Positions 45,199 through 57,900 are shown, counted from the stretch's first letter. The stretch: DNA of 64,000 bases from Tetrastigma voinierianum (GCA_016808115.1 JAEQBH010003959.1:62001-126000), one strand, 5' to 3'. Program-made: numbers and translations. The notes: generated by a model from the letters alone, not told the origin.

Positions 45199-47880
45199 TG
45201 ACACACCCAAAACCGGGTCTCGGTCCAGCGCAACTCTGACTCGTGGAATTCTATGGATTTAGGTGTTTGTTTTCCGCACTATTGTGCCATTGCTCCGAGA
45301 TCCCATATTTTCACAAACATCGGGTAGAGTCTCCTTTGTTGGGGAGCCACCACGACCTCTGACTGTATAACGGTATAATCATAGTAACCCATCGAGGTCT
45401 CAGCGAGTAGTAATGACACCACGAGGGTCCGTGGCTCCCTTATCCCCCGATATACATCCCTTTACTGGGACATTCATTCACATTTAAATCTAAAGTATCA
45501 TTAAAGCCAAACATATAATTACGAGTCGTTAAGTCCGATCTGAAACCTCTTACCATGATACATGCACGACTATTTAGACAGTCTCCGAAGAATTTAGTTA
45601 CGATTCTTATCTGAAACACTTTTACAAAGGCAATATCAAGGGCCACACATTAGCTTCCTTATAATCAGCTATCAGTGAGATCATAGTCTCCACGTACTTG
45701 AAGGGTCCGACGGGGTGATAAGTACCAGTGAGAGAGATTCTTCTACAAGGGCTTTACTCCCACCTAATGCACAATACAGCTAGCACACACATCGTACCAT
45801 ATTCCATACGGAAAATCTGCGATCACATTGAATATTTCATGTCATGAATTAGATGAGACTCCCTCGTACCCATAACATTGTGACTCCCTGTATACAATTG
45901 CTAAGTGTGAAAACTGTCATTAGTGTTTCCACCCATTGACTCTTTTCCAACCAAAATATTTTTTTTGGTTTTTTTTTTTTAAGGCACAAGACCCATTGGA
46001 AAATCCTCCAATGTTCCCATGTGTTTATGCATTTGTGGGCCACAGATTTTTCGGGTTCACACCGCAAGATGCTGCGCACCTTTTCAACATTTTTATGATA
46101 TTTCATTGTCGGTGATCATGTCGACCACGAAGGGCAATTTGGGTCTTTCACCACACGGGGGGGGGGTTGGGTATCTCGCCATCTTGCTCGCCTAACACAT
46201 GTATATATATTTTTCATGTTGGCCACAATAGTGAGTCTCTCCATTTTGAGCGTTGTCCATTTTTTGAGCTCACCCCCACATTCACACGAGGAATGGTGAA
46301 TAACCGACCTGCCTTCACACACCGAGACCACGACTCGGCAGAGATGTTATCGTGCATATGAAACTAATGAAAATATACTATTTTCATGCCATGTTATGTT
46401 ACATGTATCATAGAGCTACATATAACATTTCAAAATCATGGATATTATATATTTTCTATGTATAATTTCCATTAAGCTATATATCTCATGCCAGCCTTGC
46501 ATCAAACAACATATATTAACATGATTTTCACAAGCGGCCGGGATCTGTCCATTTTTTGGCAATACCACATAAATGTCTGACTCAAAAATCAAATATAATC
46601 GAAAATTAGGTCTCGGACCATACAAACAACATATTCATTTTTTTTTAACAATAACACGCAACAAAACTTCGAGACATCGGTCTGAGATCAAAAGCAGCCT
46701 CGAAACACGAGTCTCGGACAATCCAAAATATTTCATATTGGAGTCCCAGCTTGGGACTGAATCCCATGGCTGATCAACTACCCTCCCAATATTTCCAATA
46801 TTCGAGTCCAAATCTGGGACTGAATCCATAATACAGTCACGACCCTCCCAAATATTTTAATATTTCAGTCCCAAAATCCTTGGGGGTGAATCCCACGACG
46901 ATCACGACCCTCTGAATATTTCCAATATTCGGTCCCAAAATCTGGGATGTTTGAATCCCCTGACCGATTCCGCCCCCGAGAAAACCTGTAAACCAAAGCT
47001 GGCCTTTAGGCTAGAAATAACCCGAATAGGAAAATTCCCTACCTCTTGGAGTTTGATGAAACTTCCTGATTTTGATACCCACGTATAGCTCTCGTTATGT
47101 GGGCCAACTTTAATTCTCGGATCGTCGAGCTTCAACTGTCAGAACGCCGGGAAAATTTTCCTTTTCCTTTCTTCCCTTTACCTCTTCTTTCTTTCCTCTG
47201 TCCGATTTTCCTCCATTTTCTTTTGTTTTTCTCATTTTAACCTTCTATCTTTTAAGATCCATAGGGTGATCCAGCTATGGAAGGGTTTCACCATACCACC
47301 AATCACCTTTCACCTTCCATCTAGTTTCTCCTTATTGTTTTTCTTTATTCTTTATTTTTTTTCTTTTCTTTCTCCCTTTTTGGATTCTCATCCACCGAAT
47401 GCATCAAAAGTGGGGGAAACTTCCCCCCACTTTCCTCCTTTGACACATGTCTTCTTTATATTTTTCTTATTTTCTCTATTTTTCTTTTTCCAATTTTTTT
47501 CCCTCCATTTGACACATGGCTCAATATGACCATTCATCAAGTCCATGGGTCCAGTGCTACCACATAGCCATCATGCCATGTGTCCATCTCAAAGTTCCAG
47601 TGGCATCCACATGGTCATGCCATGTGTCCTCCGACACCAGTGCCTCAGCGTGAAGTCGATGATCTGGGAATGATAAGTCAGGAAACTAGGTAACTAAATT
47701 TATGAGGGCGTTCGCGGTGATGAAGTCCGTTTAGTCATAAAGATCTAGAAAATTTCTGGTTTCAACCAAAATTACGGGTTTCTGCATTTTCTGGTTTATT
47801 CCTTTATATGAATTTATTAGTCACTGAGATTCGTACACCTTAACTTTAGAAACACGTGCCTGTGCTTGGTAATTATTCTA
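45199..47880 (-). repeat. 3' LTR of the chromovirus-like element
   Basis: It starts TGACACACCCAAAACCGGGTC at 45199-45219 on the plus strand. Similarity to the 5' LTR runs to about 46690. Beyond that it holds a tandem repeat (46727-46974), a pyrimidine-rich stretch at 47155-47510, and imperfect repeats around CATGCCATGTGTCC (47573 and 47620). The inner boundary is not resolved and lies somewhere between about 47.6 and 47.88 kb, where integrase C-terminal coding begins. Confidence 0.65.
46727..46974. repeat. Tandem repeat, four units of about 62-64 bp, with internal dyad
   Basis: Units start near 46727, 46791, 46853 and 46917. Each carries a version of ATATTTCAGTCCCAAA, TTGGGACTGAATCC and CGACCCTC. 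Within a unit, GTCCCA and TGGGAC form an inverted repeat capable of a small hairpin. It is present only in the 3' LTR copy because the 5' LTR is truncated before this point. Confidence 0.75.
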
Positions 47881-47884
47881 GTGC

Positions 47885-49080
47885 CATATATTAGACAATG
47901 CACCTTCATCCCCAAATAGGAAATGATGGGATTTTCCATACTCCTGCGGTGTTACGCCCTGAAACATAGCCACTTCGCACCTCAGCGTCTTTGCATTGCG
48001 AGCACGATCCGACTATCTATAATACTTACATGATTACTCCTTGAAGGTCCCATACGGTATCAACGATAATCTCTCCTTAATCCACTTTACATGGTTTGGT
48101 TGGAGTATATAGACATGGAGAAATGGAACACCTCATAGACACTGATAAACTCGGTGAGTAGCGCCGCCACGATTCTGCTGTACTCACCCTCTAGAGTATC
48201 TCGAAGGGCCTGATAAAACTCAGTGCTAGCTTCCATCGGTTGCCAAATCTGACCACTCATCTCTTAGGCATCACCTTCTAGAAGACGTGATCCACCACCT
48301 GAACTCTGGGTCGGCGAGTACTTTGTCGGCGTAGCTGCCCAATCGGCTCTGGCGTGAAGGCGGCTTCCGGTATCAAACACCTTCTTAGGTGTCTCTTAAT
48401 CAGATCGGGACCGTTGATGGAATGCTCTCCCATCTCTCTTGACAAATTGGGGATCGGCGCGACCTCCGATATAAAGCCTCATGGGGTGCCATCACGTATA
48501 CTTGCACAAATCACTTGTTGTTGTAGGCGAATTCCACTAGGGTAAGTGCTCTCAACTACCCTTAGATCAAAGGCCTTGAGGCTCGCAACATGTCCTCTAA
48601 AACTTATATGGTCCTTTTGGCCGACCATGATACATGGATGGCGGGTCACTCATCGTCAGCTGGCATCCCATGGCCTTTGCGACTCTTCAAAAGTGGCCCA
48701 AATAGCTTAGGATCTCTGTGGACTCGGCACTCATATATGTGGACAATCTCTAGAGCTCTTCTGTCGACCAAAATTCTACTCAGTTATGAAGGTCATCCGC
48801 CTGTTAGAAAATGTGTTGACTTAGGTGATCCGTTCATGCAATCACTCATCTGCGTCATGCCTCAGCGGTGCCCATGGCGGAGTGGAATTCTGAGTCCATT
48901 GTGGCGTGCTCCCACTTCCCGATTCACGAAAACGCCTCAATGTTTGGGTAAGGCTGTTGGCTTTTGATGCTCAACCTTTACCTATTGACACATGAGACAC
49001 CATTGGAACAAGAATCTCGGCGTGTTGCTTCATTCCGTCTGATGGTATTGGCGGCGAAGATCACGGTATCTTAGGTGCCG
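47885..49080 (-). pseudogene. Chromovirus-like integrase, broken
   Basis: A zinc-finger end, WCLMCQ then a stop then VKVEHQKP, is at about 48930-48985 on the minus strand. The core has a stretch equivalent to RTIQVLEDML near 48600, preceded by a DPKLFGPLLKS trace. VEFAYNN is near 48530. A C-terminal trace, TPQEYGKSHHFLFGDEGALS, is at about 47890-47955. Frameshifts and stops are dense. The domain order agrees with RT on the right. Confidence 0.7.
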
Positions 49081-49489
49081 CTTGAATTACCTGACAAATT
49101 GAAGCGGTGGAACTCTACGAGGATCTCACCTCTCTGGAATACATCCTTTGGGAACCCTGACCCCGTCCCTATCACGAAGACTACCATACGTGTGGATGGC
49201 TTGTATAAATCGCGTACCAATGTGCAGTCCCTAATGGGCGATATCTCTAATCACCCTTGGGGACTTAATCACCACCTTTCGATGAGATACAGCATAGCCA
49301 CCAAACTCCCTACGCTCCCAGGAGCCCTTATCTGTTGTCTTGGTTCATTGTTCCACGATCTCGAAACATCGCAACTCACCAGGGAAGCTACACTAGCCCA
49401 TTATTCCAGTGACTTAGATTCGATGCATCTGGCTTCTGTTACACCTTACGGGATGATGTGCAAAGTGAAGTCCTGTCTCTAGATACTCC
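49081..49489 (-). other. Degenerate pol spacer
   Basis: The stretch between RNase H and integrase. The plus-strand frame at 49075-49482 (135 codons) is probably a chance shadow, since both neighbours code on the minus strand. I cannot read a domain. Confidence 0.4.
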
Positions 49490-49760
49490 ATCCATCCGCG
49501 CTGCCTCATGTTGAGGTCTCGTTGCGTGAAAATATACTTTAGACTCTTGTGGTCTAAAAATACTTCAAACTGCTCACCATATAGGTAGTAGCGCTAAATC
49601 TTTAAAGCCCGAGGCGATGGCGCTAACTCCAGTGTGTTGGGGGATCTGCTCATGATTCTTTCAGGCTGCTTTGCTGAACCATAGTTACAACCCTCTGGAC
49701 TACATCAGACATCCCAGTCCGTCCTTAGGGCATCATGGCCCCTCGTGTACCTCACGTCGC
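49490..49760 (-). pseudogene. Chromovirus-like RNase H, remnant
   Basis: On the minus strand, 49495-49640 reads LAPSPRALKIWRYYLYGEQF and then EVFLDHKSLKYIFTQRDLNM, followed by RQRGWMEYL. The DHKSLKYIF...LN-RQ block is the typical RNase H signature of plant gypsy elements. This stretch is among the best-preserved pieces of this element. Confidence 0.85.
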
Positions 49761-50640
49761 CATTGGAACTGTCAGAACCGGAATGAAGTAAGTTTTGGCA
49801 CTGTTCTGAATGCCTTCTCACAGGTCAGTTCCATCAAACTTGACCTCTTTTCAGGATTATTAAATCTATTCATAGATGCTGTGGCCAGGAGAAATCCTCA
49901 AGACTTCTCTTGTGAAAGTACCACACCAATCCACAAGCTAAATCTATAAATAGAGCTTAAGGGCCTCTACGACTCTGTATCAGCCTTGACCTTCCTCAGG
50001 AGTGACCAGCGTATTTCAAAGTAGGCACAGTCATGTCTGCTGGAGTGCCTCACCTGGTGGGGTCAAGGCTCGCGAGTTCTTGAACTTGGCGTACAAGTGA
50101 TGTTCCTAAGGGCTGAGGGCAATCCTCCAAGTGATCCTCATGCTCCTCCTCAAGCCCAGGAGTAGATTAAGATATCGATCGACAAGATTACAACAAAATG
50201 ATCCCAAGTGGGGTTAGAATACCCTATGCACATGAGATACATGAATGCCTTGGGCATTCTGGTCGAAGGGCATCACTATGAACTCGAAATGCCCATACCG
50301 CGTTCTAAACTCTAACTTAGGGACTCCAGCCTCACAACCAGTAATGATACTTAGGTCTGCGAGAAGATTACATCTTAGGTAAACTCGCGTCCCTTTCAGC
50401 GTCGAGCAAATCATCAATCCTTAGGAATGGGTATCGATTCTTGATGGTAACCACAATTCAGCCCATGGAGTGTCAATGCACTTAAAGAGTCTTGTGGTTC
50501 TTCTTAGCAAATAAAATCGGAGAGCCCCATGGTGAAGTGCTCGATCTACAATAAACCGCGTCGATAATTCCTGGAGTTGGACCTTGGGTTCACTGCAACT
50601 CAGCGGTTTTAATCTATGGGTGCTTGAAATGCGGGCGACG
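49761..50640 (-). pseudogene. Chromovirus-like reverse transcriptase, broken
   Basis: The minus frame at 50214-50417 includes EFRTRYGHFEFIVMPF. Upstream, 50420-50560 gives SPWGSPILFAKK and VTIKNRYPFLRIDDLLD. These are RT motifs 1-4. The catalytic YVDD box, expected at about 50120-50190, is not readable. The rest of the palm and thumb (49.76-50.2 kb) is scrambled by indels. Confidence 0.82.
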
Positions 50641-50829
50641 TGCTGAGGGTGTAACTCGATACGTGAGAGTCCCCGCCTGTGTGGGAGAGTGGCTCCATTA
50701 GCTAGGTCGGAAAGAAATTACCTCATACTCACCACGAGATAGACTCAAATCCTGTCTCCCCTCATCCTCTAGGGTAAGGCTTGCTAGCCAACCCATCAAT
50801 TACCCACTCCACCTGGAGTCGTGCATGGT

Positions 50830-51123
50830 CTAGGGTAAAGCATCATGCTTCTCCCCCTGAAAAGTCACACGAATATTGTCCCATGTGTAGGCAGTAATCC
50901 TCCTACTATCATAATCAATGACGACTCGATGTGCTGTCAACCATTCCATGCCAAGAATGACATCAAAATCAGGTATGTGCTCGCTCGAAGGAGTCCCTTG
51001 TGAGAGAATCTGCGAAATCTCTAACTCATAATCCCAACATATCTTATCAATCTTCACACAATCTAGGGAGACTTTCACTTTGTCTGGGTGTACAGGGTTC
51101 ATAGCTGGAGGCAGACTGTACAT
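50830..51123 (-). pseudogene. Chromovirus-like protease
   Basis: A 97-codon open frame contains PDFDVILGMEWLTAHRVVID, then YDSRRITAY and VTFQGEKHDALP. DVILGMxWL is the conserved protease end in this branch. The active-site D-S/T-G segment should be just upstream (51130-51220), where the frame is broken. Confidence 0.85.
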
Positions 51124-51209
51124 TCCTGAATCATTGACAAGAAAGGAATAATAGTACCGAAATCAAACACTTTTTCCGTGGCGAGGATGACATACCTGTG
51201 TGCCATTGA

Positions 51210-51995
51210 TCAAAAATTGGCAGTCTGGTTGTGATGAAAATGAGACCTGCCCACGGAGGTCATTGAAGGGCGACCCTTGAGCCACATTCCTGAGCTCAGG
51301 CCCCACACCACAGGACTCTCATTTTGTCTGTGTATCAAAGGCCCTTTATGCGACTGCCTTGGGACGATAGGTGTTGGTTCCCTCACAACCTGTCTTGGGG
51401 TGGGAAAGGAACAAAGCCCATGTCCGTAGTGATGTCCCATTGATGGTTGGGATTGTCTTTGTCCCGAAAACCACCAGGATCCTTCCCTACGAAGCCCGAT
51501 CCACCTTGTAATACCAGCGATGGCGGAAATAACACATGTCATCTGTCGACTAGGTAGAAGGCTTTTTGATCGGCCTTGGCCACGATAAGCGTGGCATACG
51601 TCACTGAGTCCTCGTGGAATATAAGTCTTTTATTTCTTTCCCAAACTAGAAGAAGGTTGATCACTCCTTCACCTCTTGCCCATACTTGATTGTATATTTG
51701 GATTACATTCATCCTCATCTCTCTCTCATGGCCATAGCCATCACGACCACTTGAAGTCATGTCTTGTAGGAGGGAATCTGATCTTGCCACTGAATGGGCA
51801 ACTTCATGCCATCCTTGAACTTTCGTACCTTAGCCATATCTGTGGCCCGCATGTCATCCAGCGTGCGGTCGGTGAACTTAGCCTGCGTATTGAGCATAGT
51901 CCTTACTTCCTTGCTTGACTCAAAGGGAACTCCCGAGGCTTTTGCATGTTTTAAGCATATACTAAGGAAAAACTTATCCATGAAGAGCACTTTGA
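51210..51995 (-). pseudogene. Chromovirus-like gag, C-terminal part and nucleocapsid
   Basis: The frame at 51757-52014 contains EFKVLFMDKFFLSICLKHAK, then ACFTDR-like text, then AKVRKFKDGMKLPIQ, matching the capsid of chromovirus gag. The frame 51539-51790 is a shifted continuation. A possible zinc knuckle remnant (C-x-x-x-H-x-x-x-KVDRAS) lies near 51490-51540. The capsid is cut at 51996-52000 by the inserted LTR. Upstream codons continue at 53220. Confidence 0.75.
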
Positions 51996-52000
51996 ACTCT
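51996..52000. repeat. Target-site duplication of the solo LTR, left copy
   Basis: ACTCT lies here and again at 53220-53224, a perfect 5 bp direct repeat on either side of the LTR. Confidence 0.9.
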
Positions 52001-53219
52001 TGATTAGTACCCAAATAGTGATATTTTGAACCTTATTTATTATAGGTTTGGTGCTTTTGTGTCCCGTCATTCGTCATAAATCAGCGTATGAGTCATACCT
52101 TATTACAATCGCATTCTATGGCTATTTTTTATAGTTTTTAGCGGGCATGATACTAATTACAGTCAGGACCTCAATCCATGCATAAAGGATTCGGGTTGAT
52201 CTACTTCAAATTGGAAAGATAGGAAATCACGAAACAAAGTGGCCAGGAGGAAGTAGTGCGAGAAGCGATTTCGCCTTGTGAAAATTTTACACATGCGCGA
52301 ATTTCTTCTACTTCCCATTTTAAGCCCAAAAACAACCGTTTGTATATTTCAATTTACCCTTGATGTGTTTTGATGTCTTCCTTATGTTTATGTAATATCA
52401 TTTTCTTGAAGCATATAGCTCGGTCGAAGCTTTATCGCAAAATGAATCATTTTGATACGAGGGCCAAGACTTTGGTTCAGGTTTCAGCTTTTCTTCAACC
52501 TACCCATTTTCTTTCATTTCATGTCCGAACCATGTGATGATGACATCAGGCATGCTTGTTAAAACCTCTTAAATCCTTTGAAGAGGAGGGCCCTTAGGTA
52601 GAAGGTTGTGAGGTAAAGCGCATGTTCTCTTTGTTTTTGTACGCATTTTATGAGGTGTTTCGTTCTGCATCTTACCTTGGGTTAAATCTTACAGACCTAC
52701 CCTCAGCCGGCGTGTGTTGGCAGCCTACCCGATTCAGTGGATGCTTATCTTCAGAATCCTGTTTATCCAGGTTGATTTGTCTCCTATTAGTTCTGTATGG
52801 AGCAGTTTTATGAATGTGTTATGATTATCGAGACATTCCATGCTTATTAAATGCCATATTTCATAAGGAAAGTTGGGATTATAGTTTTTAATGTAAATGA
52901 AGATCAGGTTCGAGGAAATGACTATATGTCATCATCCGACACGAGGAAAAAAGACTGGGACATGTTGAATGCCTTAGAATCTTACTAGGTGGCGAGACTT
53001 GAGGTTCTACCCAATTTTTATTTCCAAGTTATGTTCAGTTTGCAACCAACAACCCTGCATTTTTAACAAAAACCTGAAAATCAAAGAAAATACCATTTCA
53101 ATCATTTGCATTTCTTCTCTCCATGAAAACCCATCCATTAGAATACTGAACTTTGTTATCACTGATAGGAAACTGTGATACAGTACATTGATTCCTATAC
53201 TTTCTTGTGGCCTGAAATA
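52001..53219 (+). mobile_element. Solo LTR of the TR-GAG family, 1219 bp
   Basis: It begins TGATTAGTAC at 52001 and ends TGGCCTGAAATA at 53219, with perfect TSD ACTCT. It follows the LTR at 15653-16913 along its length (for example ATATTTCATAAGGAAA near 52855, compared with ATATTTCAAAAGGAAA at 16510). It was inserted in opposite orientation to the chromovirus-like element, inside capsid coding. There are no internal genes, so LTR-LTR recombination after insertion is the likely origin. Confidence 0.9.
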
Positions 53220-53458
53220 ACTCTCCCCATGTCATAGTCTCGAGTTCCTTGGGCTTTGACTGATCCCACCATATGTAGGTTCACCCTCCCGGCCCGAAAT
53301 GTGGCTGGCTTGGTCCTCGTAGCATTCGGGTAATCTGCAGCCAGCCTCACGAAATCCTTTGACTTGTTGGAACCTTCGTGATCGACTACCATTGGATCCC
53401 CCTCCCCGTTAAATGTTAGAGGATGATACTTCTCTCAAAATTTGGGAGTTCCTTATTC
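53220..53458 (-). pseudogene. Chromovirus-like gag start, truncated
   Basis: The frame at 53195-53392 and the sequence at 53220-53250 lead toward the capsid codons at 51995. Only about 80 codons remain between the LTR and the insertion, much less than the gag start of this branch normally has, so a deletion is likely. No clear PBS (tRNA-Met type expected) can be seen at 53440-53458. Confidence 0.5.
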
Positions 53459-55257
53459 TGTGACCCAATTTTTAGCATGTGCGATGGCGGCCAGCCCCAG
53501 CACCCGAAGCCTCCCGCAGGCTGGAGTCGAAACACGAGTGGAGTGCCTCGCTTGGAAACGACACTAAGTCTACCTCGACTTGCATCACATGTCAAATAGA
53601 AAATTTAGGTTTCTTTCTCCATTTTCCGTTATGGTATATCTCACCACTAATTTACATCACCTCATTTTCCATATACTATTTACTGACATACACAATATTA
53701 TCTTTGTTACCACGACACAAATTAAATCATCAGATACACGATGATTGCATGAGTCTAAACTTTGTCTTATCGAGGTCCCTAGGTATTTGTATACCAGCTC
53801 ACGATACCAAGTACAGCATTTAACACACAAGGGTCCCATTGACAACCCCGGTCGACCGCGAATTCACGTAGTTGAGGGTGGCTTCAGTACCACACTATTA
53901 TGTCTGTTGCTCCGGGGATCCATGACACTGCATAAAAATCGAGGCGGGAGTCTCTACTTTGTTAGGAACTCTGACCTCTGACTATTATAACAGATATGAT
54001 GCATAATCCATCCGAGTCTCGATAGTAGTAATGACCATAAGTCCGCCACGTCATATCCACTAATATACATCCCTTCACAGAGACTCATTCATTCACATTT
54101 TAAATCTAAAATATAAAAAATAAAACGCAATTACGATTACATGAAATTAGTCAAACCTTACTTTCATAATTACTATGCAAGGCTGTTGGAATGTGGTCCC
54201 AGAAAGTTCAGTTACAGTTAACATACCATTACAAAGACGTATCAGGGCCATCAGGCATATTCAATCACGGCCTCGTTGGGCGGCAGTTTCACTGTCATCT
54301 GTTCTGAAGGGATTCTGACAGGGTGAGCATGTGCCAGGTGGAGGGTACCACCTGGTGCACCTCCACTAGTACTTTGTGGGGCACCATCTTACCATTTCCA
54401 TCAAAATGTGATCCTCATTGGGAAATATTCCATATCATGGATGAATGAGACTCACCGTGCACCATGGCAGTCTGACCCAGGCTCTCTCACATATACAATT
54501 GCCAAGTGTTAAAACACATCATTGGTGTTTCATTTTTTTTTTTTTTTTTAATGACTCTTTCTCAAAAAAATATTTTTTTACTTCCCCCAAAGCTTCGAGA
54601 CCGCATTGGAAAATCTCGATCTTACAACGTTCCTTGAAGATCCCATAGTAATTTATTATCGTTTGTGGGCCATAGTTTTTGGTTCACACCGCGGGGATCC
54701 ACCACTTTTCAACATTTCCAGGTCTTTGTCGCGGGTGATCATGTCTAACAGTGATGGGTTTGGGTCACTTCACTAAGGGAGGGATACACCATCTGCTGCA
54801 CGACACGATATATTTTTTTTCATGTTATGTAGTGAGGTCTCCATAGACGTTGGCATCCATTTTTGAAACTCACCCCCATTCACAAAAATGGTGGTGTATT
54901 TACACATCTTTACCCGACTCGATCTTTTACGATGTTCATTGCATGGCAAATACAAACTTCTCCATTTCATGTGCTTCCATGCTAATAGGAGAACACATAT
55001 AACATTTCAAATCATGGATATATATTTTATGTTTCATTACTTTATATCTATTATCAATGCATCAAACAAAACATATATTATTTTTCTTGTCGACCAAGAT
55101 ATTCTGCATTTTTTTAACCATTTTCCCGCTAAGCCATAGCTCTTGCAGGAAAATCTCGATAACGGTCATTCAGTCTGAACCACCACCGAAACAACGTATT
55201 ATTCATTTTTCCAACGGCAACACTCAAACAAAACTCCCGAGACATCAGTCGGGATAA
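53459..55257 (-). repeat. 5' LTR of the chromovirus-like element, truncated
   Basis: It starts near TGTGACCCAATTTTTAGC at 53459. It follows 45199-46690 in blocks up to about 55257 (for example CGGGATAAATAATG beyond the last match). The outer part, including the tandem repeat region of the other LTR, is missing. Several stretches, such as 53580-53830, have no counterpart. Confidence 0.65.
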
Positions 55258-56000
55258 ATAATGACCCATAAACCGATTAAAGGTTGCTGTGGTCAGTACT
55301 TTGATATTGGTGGTGGACTCGTTGGATTTTAAAATCCATTTCGGCATTACAATCTACTCTTTCATTAATTTGAAACATCTGAAATATGGATCTTTTACTC
55401 AATTTGTTTTATAGGGAAATCGTGATGCCAAATTTAAAGAAACCATTAAAGGATATTTACAAGCGAGGAATTTGAGTGCAACGCCAATCGAGTGCTGGGG
55501 AAACCTGGACCAATGAATGTTTTTCAGACTCCATTATACGAGCTCACAACTTTGAGAAGGAAATGGAGACCTTAACAGGTTGAAGTGTGGCTTAAGAAAG
55601 AGAGGTTGCAAACCCGAGGATGTGAACCAATGAAATGAAGAGAGGGTTGCGTTGAAAGTAGTGGAGACTGAGAATAAACAAAGAAGGGATCTTCATGTGA
55701 GCTTCACTGAGTATGTGACGCGATGAAATATGATTGGGTGCGAAGCTAGGGATCTGAGTCGGTAAGAACCATAGAAGGTCTTTTGCAAGGCGCAGGTTAC
55801 CTTCTGGTTTTTAAATGAAAGAAACTCCCATTCGTAGTAGACACCACTACGAATGTGTGACATAAGCAGAGAAAATTGAGTTAAGCCAATGAGGGTTGAT
55901 TATGGCAAAAGCGAGCAAAGTCTTGCCAGGCGGGGTTGAGCCATTTACAAATCAAAGAATCATAAAAGCGTTAACAAGCGATCACTCTGTTTAAATTGTG
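55258..56000. other. Unassigned stretch between two elements
   Basis: No domain is recognisable on either strand. The one structured feature is a perfect inverted repeat, CATTCGTAGT (55829-55838) and ACTACGAATG (55846-55855), with a 7-base loop. Confidence 0.4.
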
Positions 56001-56269
56001 ACACGAGACAAGGTGGGAAAGAGGGAAGTAGGTTCTAACAAAAAGAGGCTTTGGGGTTACGACCGAAGAAGAAAAAAGTAGACATGAGGGTGGCGTTGCA
56101 TCACCATGAGGGGTGTGAACATAAAAATGCAAGCTTGCAATGACGGAGACCTCAACTTTGGTAACGTGACCCAGAGAGTCAAAGAGTCCGCAACATGAGT
56201 CATCATGCAAACGGAAGATTGGTGCATGACTAAAGCTGCTGTCTTGCATTTCGGAAGCTGGAAGAGAAA

Positions 56270-57900
56270 GGCAAGACGATGTCGCGACCAGCAGAGCGGG
56301 GTCGCGACATGTGTGGAGATATGGAGCAGAATAGGTCGACTGACGATATGTGACCAAACTGAATTAAAACCGATTCGCAGAAAATGATTTACAGCGAACA
56401 AGAAATTGACGATCCACGAGCAATCACTGAGAGGAAATCCTTATGTGAAACATAACTAGATGTGTTTATAGAACGTGTAGTGGGCTTTCTTTAAGAATTC
56501 CACACAGGAGCTTTTGGGATTAGGCCAATTTCTTTTGATAGTATAAATAGATAGTTTTAAGAATAGTAAAAGTAGCTTAAGTCTTCACTCTGAAAATGGA
56601 AAGGAAAAGAAACTCAGGTGTATATGGTTTAAAGTAGATTTTGTTCTTTTCTTTATTTTTAGTTTACTTCTTTTACGGACTGAATATGCGAAAGCGTGCG
56701 AGAGGCAGTAGAGCTGATTTATTTTATTTATGTTATTTTCTTAAGTACTGAAAATTTATGAAATCTAGACAAATTCTGGAATTCACATTTCTTCTCAGTT
56801 TCAACTAAATTACGGTGGTTATGCGTGATCGGTACTCCATTTCTTAGTGTAATCTGATGTCGAACCTGGCTCCATTGGATTTGATTACATTGGTCTGATC
56901 TTTCTGCACAAATAACTAGGAGAACTAATTTGGGTTGATTTTTCACTTGGCCCCAGTGCAGCCGTTTTAGATTGATAAGTTCCCGATAGTGATGCAGAAT
57001 ACCAGGTTGAGGGTATGTCTTTGCTTTCGATATCAGGATGCCTCTGGTAACCACAGAGGCAGAAGATTCACGGCGAGAGGCATTCTTCTTTACGGGTATG
57101 CTGAAGCTACCCCATTAATGACTGAGAGCATGAGTTACGTCTTGATAAATCCCCGTTCGCTCATAATTAGATTGGAGGGGTGTGTTTAACAATATTATAA
57201 ATAATCGGAAGGTTCACCCCTTGAAATCACAAGGTAAGTTCCCCAACCACAGTGTTGCTCGAGGATGCAATCAAGGGAAGGGACAGACCCATGAATCTGG
57301 AGGATGAGCCACTAATTAAAAAGTGGTAGAATCTTTGAAATCACGAGGAAGGAAATGCAAAGGGAGTCTGTGTCAACAGGAAATGGGTGTGAAGTAAAGG
57401 GGAGAAAAATACCCGGATCTTGCAGAGAATTTGGAATCTGGGACATTGGTTTGATCTTGTCTTTGAGATAAGCCTTGAGAACATCCGAGCCAGTTGAATA
57501 TGGAGAAATCGATTCCTCTGATGAGAAAATCTTTTCAAAACCAGATCCAGCCATAGAAACAGACATAAATATGTTTTAAGTCTTTGGAATTATTGTTTCA
57601 TTGTATTTTTCGCGATGGTTTTAGTTTCTCAGGAAAGCCCGATTCAATCGTTCTTATAGTTACAATTTATTTTTATTCATTTACTTTTGTTTTAGCTTAG
57701 TTTGATAATAATTCAATGAAGTCTGGGATCTTCGTAATTTTTACGTAGTTTAGACTCAACCTTTGCCACTATGAGTTCTTAGTCGAATAGTATGTAGATT
57801 TTTAGTAGTTGAATTGAGTTGATCGTTCGTTGCCCGTTATATGGGAATGATGCACGGACTTGCATTGGATTTTACTACTTGTATGACTGTACACTTTAGG
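56270..57900 (+). repeat. Probable 5' LTR region of Athila-2
   Basis: It contains a palindrome pair GTCGCGACC (56281) and GTCGCGACA (56301), 20 bp apart, then TATAAATAG at 56540-56548, then T-rich sequence. The order palindromes, TATA-like box, CTGGAATTCA (56776; compare 6084) matches 4801-6700. No LTR ends or TSD can be defined. Confidence 0.45.

Larger units (their letters stand above)
45199..55257 (-). mobile_element. Chromovirus-like Ty3/gypsy retrotransposon, degenerate
   Basis: On the minus strand: a truncated 5' LTR (55257-53459), a short gag start, gag, protease, RT, RNase H, integrase and a 3' LTR (ending at 45199). The order protease-RT-RNase H-integrase and the wording of protease and RT fit the chromovirus branch; no chromodomain is clearly readable. 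The two LTRs share blocks such as ATATACATCCCTT (45449 and 54063). A solo LTR of the TR-GAG family interrupts gag. Every domain is frameshifted. Confidence 0.82.

Noticed and set aside
49075..49482. 135-codon plus-strand ORF
   Set aside because: It lies opposite minus-strand RNase H and integrase remnants of one element, and no family is recognisable.
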